Positions 9,531 through 19,392 of a stretch of 64,000 bases of DNA are shown here, piece by piece; the first letter of the stretch is position 1; each line of letters begins with the position of its first letter. Position numbers and translations under genes: made by a program. A model generated the notes under the pieces. The model had not been told where the DNA came from, did not search any database, and was given only the letters and a program-made list of their open reading frames with translations. The stretch lies in assembly GCA_024364735.1 (NCBI GenBank), contig JAGFNQ010000954.1, positions 783,016 to 847,015 on the forward strand. Direction: 5' to 3'. This DNA comes from Boesenbergia rotunda. Taxonomy: Eukaryota; Streptophyta; Magnoliopsida; Zingiberales; Zingiberaceae.

Positions 9531-11186
9531 ATGGCCATGCAAGAGGGTTTCAGCACAGCCAGACCACCACTCTTCAGTGGAGAAGATTTCTCCTACTGGA
9601 AGAGTCAGATGGAAGTCCACCTGAAAACTCAGGTGGATATGTGGATCATAATCCAATCTGGTTTGGAAATCCCCAAGAATGTTGAAGGAGTGGTACAACA
9701 TTACATAGAATGGGGTGCCTCGCTGAAGAAGAAGATCGAGGCTAATGCAAAGGCAACCCAGACACTCCAATGCGGATTAACCAAAGAAGAACTGAACCGG
9801 GTGGGACCCTTCAACAGTGCGAAGGAACTCTAGAGTAAGTTGATTGAATTGCACGAAGGTACCTCCGACACCAAAATCAGCAAATGGGACCTACTACTGA
9901 ACAAATTGTACACCATGAAAATGAATGAAGGCGAGTCAGCAGCCCAGCTTCACGCCAGGATCCAGGAGCTGATGAACGGCTTGCACACAATCGGTCACAA
10001 GGTAGAAAATCGTGACCTTATCAGGTATACCCTAAACGCCTTCACAAGAAACACTTTGTGGGCATCTATGGTAGATGCTTACAAAGTTTCTAGGGACCTT
10101 TCTAAAATTAAATTAGACGAATTATTTTCAGAATTAGAACTACATGAGCAGACTAACTGCACTTTAGCCGAGAAAGGTATTGCTTTTCTTGCAGGAAAAC
10201 CCCAAGGAAAGGTGGCCAAGAAAAAGCCTCAACCTGCACCCGAGTCTGACTCAGACTCAGACTCAGAAGACAGCGAAGGGGATCGACCCAAGCTGGTTCA
10301 GCTAGCTCGGGACTACTACAAGGAGCTGAAGCATCAGACCAACAGAAGAAAAGCCAGCCGAAAGAAGGAAGATCCAGCTGAACCTTCAACGTCTAAGACC
10401 AAAGCAAACGTAACCTGCTACGAATGCAACAAAAAGGGACACTACAAATCGGAGTGCCCTAATCTGAAAGAAGCCAAGAAGACTCGAAGGAAGAAGGCCC
10501 TTCAAGCCACGGGGGACGAGTCTTCCTCTGAAGAAGAAGAAGAGGCCCCACAATCGAACCTGCTCGCCTTGACTGCTTTGGAAGACATCAACACCGGATC
10601 AGAATCGGAGCCGGACGACGGAAAGCTCACCATTTCGGAGGACGGCAAAATAACTGTAAGTGGTTATTCTAAAGTTGAATTAGCAGAATTAATTGCTTAC
10701 CTATCTAGTAACTTGGCGAAAGCCAAAATCCGAGTCGAGTCCCTCCGACAGGTAGTAAAACTCCTGAAAGAGGGAGCTGACTCTAGATCTTTGACTGAGA
10801 TGGTTCAAGAAGGAACCTCTACTCAAGTTGAAAAGCTTGAGAAAGAGAACTCCTCCTTGAAAACTCAAGTCAAGGACCTTAGAGCAGCTTTAGAACGATT
10901 CACTTCGGGTTCCAAGGGTCTTGACATGATCCTTGGAAAACAGAAGTCCGTTCTAAATCGATCCGGGTTAGGGTATCGAACCAAGGCTAGACAAAGGTCA
11001 TACTATGCTGTATTGAACCAATCTAGACCCAAAGTTCTGGCATGGGTACCCAAACTTTGCCTGAACAACCAAGCTGAACCAAGCCAGTATTGGATCCCCA
11101 AGGACAAGATTCATATCTTGCCTAATCATTACCGTGGCTTTAGTCCAGGGGGAGCCAACCTAAAAACAATTTTTATAGTTAGATAA
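9531..11186 (+). pseudogene. P1 gag, Sirevirus-type, one nonsense codon
   Basis: One frame of 551 codons broken only by TAG at 9831-9833 (codon 101), where related Gags have Trp (AKEL-W). Residues about 10-230 form the Copia-type Gag core (FSGEDFSYWKSQME, then LIELHEG and the MNGL helix region). A Ser/Asp/Glu-rich stretch follows, then one CX2CX4HX4C zinc knuckle (CYECNKKGHYKSEC, residues 296-309). A coiled coil sits at about 434-460, directly after TSTQV (429-433), which fits the dynein light chain LC8-binding pattern; Gags of some Sireviruses are known to bind LC8. The C-terminus has the AWVPK and YWIPK words usual in this lineage. The ATG at 9531 lies about 210 bases after the primer site. 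It would encode the particle protein; translation needs readthrough or reversion of the stop. Confidence 0.9.
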
Positions 11187-13121
11187 ATTATTTTCTTATG
11201 TTAAAATTGCATGCTTGCTTGTTTATTTATTTTCTGCAAATTACCAGGCTTAGACCTAGAACCGGTTAAATTAAGGACTAAAACGATTAACTAAAACTTG
11301 AATAACATAGTATTGGGTGGAGGTGAGATGATAGTACGTTAGGGAAGCCATTCTGGCAGAACTAGCCGAAGCTACCGATCCAAGACCCAAACTAGTTAGA
11401 CCAAAATCCTTCAAGGAGTAACTTGAAGATGGATTTTTCAATAAAAGGCTTTGTCAAGGAAAGGGTTGATGATCCAATAAGGCTACGACCAAAGAAGGCC
11501 TAGTGCCTCGCCAAGACCTGGAAGTCGATTATTGAAAACCAAATTCATTTTACTATTGTCAGATTTGAATCTAACACAGATTTCAATTAATCTTAAATTC
11601 AATCATTTTTTTTAAATTTAAAGCATAATTAATTGTTTTTAAAATTAAATCAACTTTTCAAAACTAATCATGGGTTTTCAAAATAAAATTCTTACCTCTA
11701 TTAAAATTGTCTCACAAAACCCATAAGTTTAACGTGATTGATAACTATATATCGGGTGAGATAGTTAGGACTTAACTTAACTCAAAATCTGGTTTCTGTA
11801 CTTTTTGTCATGTAAAAACATTGAATTCATAGCTAAATTAACTTGATAGTTAGTTGGTCAATAGAGTCAAACCAGGACAAAATAGTCAAACCTAGTCAAA
11901 TAGTCAAACCATGGTCAGCTCGGGTGCCCGTGACCCTTCGGGCACCCTCAACTTTCTCTTCGACCAAGACAGCAAAAGCTGTCAACTCCACCCAGCTAAC
12001 TCGGGCGCCCGTGACCTATCGAGCACCTTGGCCTTTATATCAATTCAAGGCAGCAAAAGCTGCCACGAATGACAGCTGACTGCAAGTGCCCGGGTCCTCA
12101 CGGGCACCCCCAAGGACAATGTCAAGGCAGAAAAAGCTGTCAAAGGCAGCTTACACCTGAACCAGGCGCCCAGCCAACCTCTATATAAAGCCACCGAAAC
12201 TCCCTTCATTTGCCACCCCAAAACAAATCTCATCCCTAACTCTTCTCCTCTCAAGGCACCCGAAAGTCCTTCTCGCACCCTCAAACGTCCAACTTCGACC
12301 ATGGCTCCTCGGTATCATTTTTATGCATTTAAAATTAATTCTTTTTATTATTTCGCTCCTTAAATGCATGATCCTTATTATTTTAGAAAATGTCGTGCTA
12401 CTCAACCCAACCCCGGGACCGAGCCTAGCTCTGATCCTAGGTTTCCGACCCTAGAACTATTCAATAAATTCGCTAGGATGACCTATAAACCTATCAAGAC
12501 AAGCTTCTTAAATAGGCAGTTTTTCACTTGGAAAAACCTTTTTCAAAACCTTTATCTCCTTTTTCAAAATGTAAAGTAATTTAAAATCACTTGGAAAATT
12601 TTTCTAAGTGTTTTAAATTCAAAATTTTGCGTGAAAATTTTTTCTAAGTATTAAAACTGCTTGAAAATTTTCTAAGTGTTAAAACTTCAAAATCAGTTTA
12701 GAAAATTTTCTGTGTTCAAAAAACTATTTTAAGTACTTAACTCAAAATTGCTTTCGAAACTATTCTAAATACTTAACTCAAAAGTGTTTTCGAAATTATT
12801 CTAAGTACTTACTCTAAATTTTTTGGTGGAAAATTTTCTTAGTGGTAAAGCTAAATGTGTTGAAAATTTTCTAAATGCCCAACTCAAAATATTTTGGGAA
12901 AATTTTCTAACTTAAAAATCCCTATTTTTTGAAAATTTTCTAAGTATTGAAAACCTGAAAAACTTTTTCAATTTTAGAAACAAAGACTTAGAAACGTTTT
13001 CAAAAACCCCACGAATTTTTGAAAAACTCAGGGAGATTTCTTCCAGGGGGAGGAAATTAAATCTAGTATTTTACCTAATTTTTGTTTCTTTAACTTAACT
13101 TTTTGAACCGTGTTGCCATAA
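11187..13121 (+). other. P1 non-coding region between gag and 3' LTR
   Basis: About 1.9 kb without any pol-like ORF. It holds the conserved block described separately, GGGTGAGATAG near 11754, a stretch similar to the P1 LTR around 11900-12300 (GGCGCC-type motifs and a CTATATAAAG box near 12180), and many AAAATTTTC-type AT-rich repeats at 12590-13030. Confidence 0.7.
11291..11542 (+). repeat. Conserved non-coding block shared with M2
   Basis: Aligns with the reverse complement of 17461-17715 over about 250 bases. The last 80 bases or so are nearly identical by eye (AAGGCTTTGTCAAGGAAAGG to CGCCAAGACCTGGAAG). In M2 one frame stays open for about 30 codons there; in P1 that frame has a TAG, so a coding role is doubtful. 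Confidence 0.8.
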
Positions 13122-13138
13122 ATCAAAAAGGGGGAGAT
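13122..13138 (+). promoter_or_regulatory. P1 polypurine tract
   Basis: AAAAAGGGGGAGA directly before the 3' LTR start; it would prime plus-strand synthesis. Confidence 0.8.
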
Positions 13139-13252
13139 TATTGGTGCAGGCAGCACCTAAGTCAAACCTGGGGTTTGATAATGGCAAAGAGTTCAGAAGT
13201 TAAGATGTTATTGCGTTCTAACTAGTTCACTGAGTGTGCAGGAAGAAGTCTT
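13139..13252 (+). repeat. P1 3' LTR remnant
   Basis: Repeats the first 114 bases of 7988-9303, with TGTT changed to TATT at its start. It stops abruptly within GAAGAAGTC and joins M1 gag sequence. Confidence 0.9.
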
Positions 13253-13339
13253 TGTCTGCATCCTCCAATAGTCGAAATCCTCGCGATCATAGGGAGGTGG
13301 AACATTGATGTCATCTCCCAACTTTTCTTCAATCGTCAT
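13253..13339 (-). pseudogene. M1 gag, N-terminal fragment
   Basis: The minus-strand ATG at 13339 opens a frame reading MTIEEKLGDD, then PPPYDREDFDYWR, closely matching the I1 gag start (55956). After about 28 codons it runs into P1 sequence. The rest of the capsid core is deleted. Confidence 0.85.
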
Positions 13340-13392
13340 CTCCTCTAGCTTTTTGCTCTCTCGGCGGTTAGTCCGTAGATGAGCGAACCTTC

Positions 13393-13404
13393 GCTCTGAT
13401 ACCA
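13393..13404 (-). promoter_or_regulatory. M1 primer binding site
   Basis: GCTCTGATACCA, the reverse complement of TGGTATCAGAGC, two bases inside the M1 5' LTR. Confidence 0.9.
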
Positions 13405-13406
13405 CT

Positions 13407-14183
13407 TGTTAGGACCTTGTCATGTGCTAGAGGGGGTGAATAGCAATTCTTCGATCTTTCTTCCTACAAATGTTAGTGCACAAGCGGAATAATATAAACT
13501 AAAACTAACAAACAAGAAAGACACACCGATTTACATGGTTCGGAGATGAAACTCGTACTTCACGGTTGCCCGTAAGGTAGACGATCCCGATCCTTCGGTG
13601 GATGATTCCCCGGAGCACCTCCGGCTAGCTCTTGTCCCTCCTTGTGGGTGGAGAAACCTCGCCACAAACCTTGGACAATCCCTGAGCAATACTAGGCTAC
13701 TAACAAGCTCTAACCAAGCTAGTTTCGCCAAAAAGAAACAGCCATAAATGAGCTCCCTTAACTAGAGCTCGAGGATGATATGACCGTTACCAGTTGACTG
13801 GTCCAGTACCAGTCAACTGGTCGAATTCGAATGGTAATTCAAATTCTAGTCACCATCAGTCGACTGGTCCTGGACCAGTCGACTGATCTTTCTGTGGACC
13901 CTATCAGTCGACTGGTCCCTCACCAGTCGACTGGTCCACTCCCTAAGTCTAGGGTTACCCTTCCCGAGTACATTTCTCTTAGCACTCGAACCCTCACAAC
14001 TTAGCCCCCGAGTACAATTCCCTCAGCACTCGAAACCTCACGACCTGGTTGACTCTTCATCCAGCAGCCTCGATCTGTTGCCTTCAAGCCCTCTTCGACT
14101 TTGGCTCCTGTCCCTCAGATGCGCACACAAACCCTCGGCTTGCCTCCATGTCATCCTTTATGCACGCCTTGAAGTCTGCTTCC
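13407..14183 (-). repeat. M1 5' LTR, first part
   Basis: Begins TGTTAGGACC. It carries eight or so CAGTCGACTG/CAGTCAACTG palindromes at 13787-13945 next to the TATA-like CTAGTTAAGGG (minus). It ends with CTTCC (14179-14183), the duplication made by M2. Confidence 0.9.
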
Positions 14184-15641
14184 TGTAGGATCAGTGCCAT
14201 CGATAGAGGGGGGTGAATATCGACCGTAAAAATCTTTTTGCGGAACCTCGTAAAATATTCATTCGTTCTGGACACAGAGTCAGTAGCAACGGACAAACAA
14301 TAGAAAGAACGAATAAAACAAAAGACAGTTTGCACGTGGGATTTACTTGTTTCCCAACCCCCAGGGTCAGTACATCTAAGGCCTAAGCACAAGAACGCCC
14401 GTCCACTAATGGTCTCCTTTCTGAACTTTCCGGAGGCAGAGAAACCCGTCTTACAGTGCAATAATTACAATAAAAAATATAGTAAATTGAGTGCAGAATA
14501 ATAAAAGCAAACCGAACAAACAATATTTGAAACTCGGCCGATCTAGACCTCCGATGTGCCGCGCACTTCCTCCTGGAGCCTCCTGGTCGCAGAGCTTCGT
14601 CATTAGCACTTTGTCGTCACTTGGGAAGCTTAGAATGAGTCTTGGAAGTTGTGTTTGAAGCTGAGGGGTCGAAGCCCCTTTTATAGGCTTCATTCGAGCG
14701 GTTGTGTTAATGGGGGCGCCTATACGTGGCCTCTCCTGCGCGATCTCTTAACCACAGGCTCGGTCAGTGCATATCCATCTCACAGGGGCGCCTGAGCTGA
14801 TGGGGGCGCCCGTATGGCCCTGGGCACCTGAATGGAAGCATGTTCTACCTTCTTCGACTAAACATGTTTTCCTTCTTTGACTGGGGCACCCCTATTGATA
14901 GGGGCGCCTGATTCCATTGGGGTGCCCCCATTGATGGGGGCGCCTAGGACCTCCTCTTTTCAGCCTTTTGCCTGCTTTGTCTCCACTTTTAGGTACCTGC
15001 AAGATACATTAAAACAAGGAAAATACACATACAATCTTAACCTTAAGGACTTGGTTCTGACTTTGGATTTCCACGAAACCCTAGGTCGAGAACGCGCCTT
15101 TCACCTACTCCTTTCAGGAGACGGTTGCCACCCAGTCCTTCGGGTGGACTTTTGCTTAGCCTCCGATACTCTCGGATCTCGAGACGTCCGAACCCTGACC
15201 CGTCTCTACTTCTGTCCTTAGTCATCGCTCAGCTAAGTTGCGCAGTCCCTCGGACCAAGACTTCGTGCCCAAACTCTAAGTCCAGGACTTCGGTGTCCAA
15301 CCCTCGGCCAGGTCTTCGTGCCCAATTCCTCGAACCAGGTCTTCGGTGCCCAAACCTTGGCCAGGACTTCTTGCCCAGTCCTCGACCAGGACTTCGTGCC
15401 CAACTTCTGATCAGGTCTTCGGTGCCCAGCCCTTTGCCAGGACTTAGTGCCCAATCCATGATCAGGACTTAGTGCCCAATTCTTCGAACTAGGACTTATT
15501 GCCTAGGTTTACTAGGACTTTCTTTCACTTTGGTACTTTCTTCACTCACCCTTCCCTTGTTCAATGTATCACTGACTTAAGCATATTGTCAAACATTGAA
15601 ACACTTAAAGGAGGACATCACTGATGCAACTTGCACCAACA
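14184..15641 (-). repeat. M2 3' LTR, 1458 bp
   Basis: TGTAGGATC to CACCAACA. In minus orientation: minisatellite (about 15255-15490), GGCGCC palindromes (about 14715-14945), then a CCTATAAAAGGGG TATA box (near 14670-14685). Confidence 0.9.
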
Positions 15642-17460
15642 ATCTCCCCCTTTTTGATGTTTGACAATATCTTAAGTTAGATTGGTTGAAAGGACTAAAT
15701 TTTAACTCTTGGGATCACATGAAAAAAAATGATCTAGGTTTTGAAAATCCATTTTGATCCTCTGGGGAAAACTTCTAACTTCCACTCACTCTCCCCCCTT
15801 TTTGAAAAATATTTTGATTTTTTGATCCTTTGGTAAGAGAGAAAAAATTTATTTCTAACTTAAGGCGCATCTCTCCCCCTTTGTCATACATCAAAAAAAC
15901 CAAAAATACTTGCACCAACAAGGGAAACATTTGGTTCTTTGTGAAGATACTTAGTATAAATTTTGAAAGCATAGCATAAAACTTAACTTACACCCAAAAA
16001 TATACTTGGAATGGTATTGGAAAAATATTATGTATTTGTAGGAACACATTTTGAACTTCGAAAATTTTTGCACTTAGAAAACTATTGGCATAGAAAAAAA
16101 TTTCCAAAACAATTTGCACTTATAAGAATATTTGAACATTGGTACCTTTTTGGAAACATTTTGAAAAATATTTTGAATATTTTGCAAGTACTTTTGAAAA
16201 ATATTAGAATTTTTTAAAAGTATAAGTACTTAGAAAAACATTAGAATTTTTGAAAAGCATAAGTACTTAGAAAAATATTAGAATTTTTGAAAAGTATAAG
16301 TACTTAAAAAAATATTAGAATTTTAAAACATAATACTTTACTTGACTTGGTATCTTTTCTAGTCTAATACAATCCTAGGAAACCTTGTTAACTACAAGGA
16401 CATTTTCCTAAGTGTCCTGGAAATTTTCCAAATTCAAGAAAAATATTATTTCAATTTGATTCTACAAAAAAAATAATTGTTTTTAAAAAACTAAAAAATG
16501 ATAGTATTTGAAAGGAAATTACTTATGTTTTCAGAAGGAATTGAAAATACCGTGCATGAAAATATATCTCCTTGAAATATTCAATAATTCTTTTAATTTG
16601 ACCTCCCCCAAAACTTGACCCAGTCCTAGGAAGCTTGTTGACCACAAGTACTTTTCCTCTGAGTCCTTAGGGTTTGGTTTAGACCAAAAGAATTATCTAA
16701 TTATTCCAAAATGTGATTGTCAAAGATAATACTTGTTAGAAATAATTTCTTTTTGATTTAGACTCCCTCTAAATCTGACACATCCTCGGAGTCCTTGTAG
16801 ACCATTAAGTGGACCTTCCTCTGTGTCTTTAGGGTTTATCAAAATCAAAAGAGATATAGGCACAATTTTAGAATGTATTTTGAATTATTGAAACACATTT
16901 TGAAATGAAGGTAATTTATCAGACATAGTTTTTCGAAAAAAAATAAGTAATAGTATTTAAAGCATAGTTTTCGAAAAACAATTTTAAAAGACAGTGGTTT
17001 TTCAATGACAATTTTTGAAAAAGAATAAACCACTCCCCCTGTACCCGACACCGTTTGACTCTATCTAAGTGTCTTAAGGAATTTTAGTGTTGCCCTAAGA
17101 GGCTTGTGTCTAATTGTGTGAGTCAAACAATTTTTAAAAAGATATAATTTTTGAAAACATATAATATATAATCAATCAGACAAGCATGAATTCCATTAAA
17201 ACATTATTATGTTGAAGCATTATTTTGAAAATATATTTTTAGAAAAGTATTCTAACAATTTTGAAAACAGTTTTGAAACATGTTCATCAATTTATTAGCC
17301 CTTAACATCTCACCCATTCTAGATGTCTCAATACAGCACGCATGGTTGCCTTATGGATGCATTGTGAGATGCTTGAATCATTTTTCTTAATTCATTGTTA
17401 AATCTAAGATTTAATTGAAACTTGTGTTAAATTCAAATTTATCAAATAGTAAAGTGAATT
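15642..17460 (-). other. M2 3' non-coding region with multiple polypurine tracts
   Basis: Complementary polypurine tracts lie at 15643-15657 (next to the LTR) and again near 15790, 15872, 16600 and 17033, the multiple-tract feature of Sireviruses. The strand is AT-rich with repeated GAAAAATATTAGAATTTT units at 16190-16325. CATCTCACCC (17308) and TGTGAGATG (17364) could pair in a hairpin. No coding sequence is seen. Confidence 0.65.
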
Positions 17461-17715
17461 TGATTTTCGGTAATCGGCTTCCAGGTCTTGGCGAGGCACA
17501 AGGCCTTCTTTGGTCGTAGCCTTATTGGATCATCAACCCTTTCCTTGACAAAGCCTTTTATCGAAAATTCATTTTCAAATTACTTCTTGAAAAATTTTGG
17601 TCTAACTAGCTTAGGTTTTGGATCATAGCTTCGGCTAGTTCCACCAGACGGCTTTCCTAGCATACTATCATCTCACCTCCACCTAATACTAGGTTGATCA
17701 AGTTTCAATTATTCT
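17461..17715 (-). repeat. Conserved non-coding block shared with P1
   Basis: Reverse complement matches 11291-11542, strongest over CCTTTCCTTGACAAAGCC and GGTCTTGGCGAGGCACAAGG. It is kept in two families whose gag sequences and flanks have diverged far more. Confidence 0.8.
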
Positions 17716-18210
17716 TTTTCCTATAGCCGTTCTAAATCATGCATAAAATTAAACATGAATGACATGTCATATATTTAAAAGAAATAGCAAATGCATGGCA
17801 TGACAGTTATGCATGAGTCAAACAAGTCAAAATATTTAATTAAGTTTCTAAAGATGTATCAAATTCCCGATTTGATATATGTCGTGTGAACCCGCGAATA
17901 TGTCAACCCACTTTGACATATTTAATTTTATTAAATTAATTATTGCGATTTGGATAAGATTTTATTTTAGTTCGAGTTAAGTTATTTAAGAATTAATAGG
18001 AAATTATGTTGATTAAGGATTAATTAAAGTTAAATTAATTAAGGATGAAGTTCAATTTAGAAAATGATTGAAGTTGAATTAATTAATGATTAATTGAATT
18101 AGTTAAGATTTAATTTGAATTTGAATTTGAATTAATTAAGAATTAATTTGAATTAATTAAAAATTAATTTAAATTTGAATTAATTAAGGATTAATTGAAT
18201 TAATTAAGAA
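17716..18210. repeat. AT-rich irregular tandem repeats (AATTAATTAAG type)
   Basis: From about 17935 the sequence is built of AATTAATTAAGGATTAATTG-like units with variable spacing. It is low-complexity sequence downstream of the M2 ORF; nothing else is seen. Confidence 0.7.
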
Positions 18211-19286
18211 TTAATTTGAATTTGAATAATTAAGGTTGAAATGATTAATTAATAGTTGTGAGTTTAAATTCATAATTTTCATTATTTCGAAAATTTCTGA
18301 CTCATCTACTATTTCTTCTATATTTATCTTTTTAAGTTTTTCCAATAATTCTGGTTTATTTGAATCTTTGTGATTTTTATTGACTATGGCCTTGATCTCA
18401 GAAAATGTTATCATCTCCTCATCCTCAAAATTACATCCTTCAATATCCTCAAGGTAGGTGGAGTAATTTGAGTCACTAGTTAATGTTTTGTAATAATTTT
18501 TAACATTATCTATAATTAAATTATCTTTTAAGAGAATTTCATCTCTATTATCCTCAAGAATATTTTCAACACAATCATTCTTATCCTCAGAAATAATTTC
18601 AATAATTTCATGATTATCTTTAGAAATAATTTCAGAATTATCCTCAGAAATATCTTTACTAATTTCAGAGTAATCTTCAGAAATATCTTTAAGAATTTCA
18701 AAATTAATCTCAAGATTATCCTTAAGAATTTTAAATTTAATTTCAGGATTATCCTTAAAATCATTAGATTTGATTTCAGAATTATCTGATTTAATTACAG
18801 AATTATCAGATTTTTCAGAATTTACAAAATTAATTCCAAAATTTATAGAATTAATATTATTAGAATTTCGAGATTTAATTTTAGAATTTATTTTAGAAAT
18901 TATCGAATTAACATTAAGGATTACAAAGTTAATTTCTAATATTTTAGAATTATCTAAATTTTCTAACTGGTTGTGCAAAATATTAATTTGACTGTGCAAT
19001 AAATTTAATTTTTAGAAACATTTCCTAACTTATCATATGGCAGTGCAGGAATTTGAAAACTTTTCGGAATGTAAATTTTGCGTACTTTTGTCGGACATTT
19101 ATTCTTGTAGTGTCCGTATTTTTCGCACTTGAAACATTTGATGTGATCTTTGTTCTTCCGGCTTCCTGGTGCTGGTACGTCTTTTGGGGCTAGTGAAGAA
19201 CGAGTCTTTCGAGTAGGTCACTGATTTTTATAGTGTCCTCTCTCCCTGCACGTGAAGCATATAATATGGAATTTAAAAACAGACAT
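18211..19286 (-). pseudogene. M2 gag remnant: two zinc knuckles plus an acidic repetitive tail
   Basis: The minus-strand ATG at 19286 is only about 90 bases from the primer site and opens almost directly into a zinc knuckle (CFTCRERGHYKNQ) whose last Cys codon is TGA. A second, intact knuckle, CFKCEKYGHYKNKC, follows (about 19097-19138). After YIPKSF a one-base shift near 19010 leads into a 262-codon ORF (18999-18211) rich in Asp, Glu, Asn, Ile, Lys and Ser, with repeated SEDNSEI/LKDNLEI-type units, probably coiled coil. The Gag capsid core that should precede the knuckles is absent. The repetitive tail has no counterpart in the P1 or I1 gag. Whether it is translated is unknown. Confidence 0.6.
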
Positions 19287-19378
19287 TTTAAAAAATTGTA
19301 CCTGATTCACCCCTGGGCTCCCCCTCAACTCCTGGCGTCTTTGCTCCGTCGGCGGTTAGTCCGGTGAAGAGTGGTCTG

Positions 19379-19390
19379 GCTCTGATACCA
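19379..19390 (-). promoter_or_regulatory. M2 primer binding site
   Basis: GCTCTGATACCA, reverse complement of the initiator tRNA-Met site, two bases from the 5' LTR. Confidence 0.9.
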
Positions 19391-19392
19391 AT

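Larger units (their letters stand above)
7988..13252 (+). mobile_element. P1, gag-only LTR retrotransposon (plus), 3' LTR truncated
   Basis: 5' LTR 7988-9303, primer site 9306-9317, gag 9531-11186, about 1.9 kb without coding sequence, polypurine tract and the first 114 bases of the 3' LTR (13139-13252). It lies in the opposite orientation inside the M1 gag; its right end and most of the M1 gag have been deleted together. No pol domain is present in the 1.9 kb between gag and the 3' LTR. This matches the class known as terminal-repeat retrotransposons with a GAG domain (TR-GAG). Confidence 0.85.

Noticed and set aside
15255..15490. Protein-coding repeats (ORFs with DQDF/SCP-type repeated words)
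   Set aside because: They are the LTR minisatellite read in several frames on both strands; the same ORFs recur in every LTR copy and lack any gene structure.
18528..18991. Antisense and alternate-frame ORFs rich in Leu/Ile over the M2 repeat ORF
   Set aside because: They are by-products of a low-complexity repeat; only the frame following the zinc knuckles has context.
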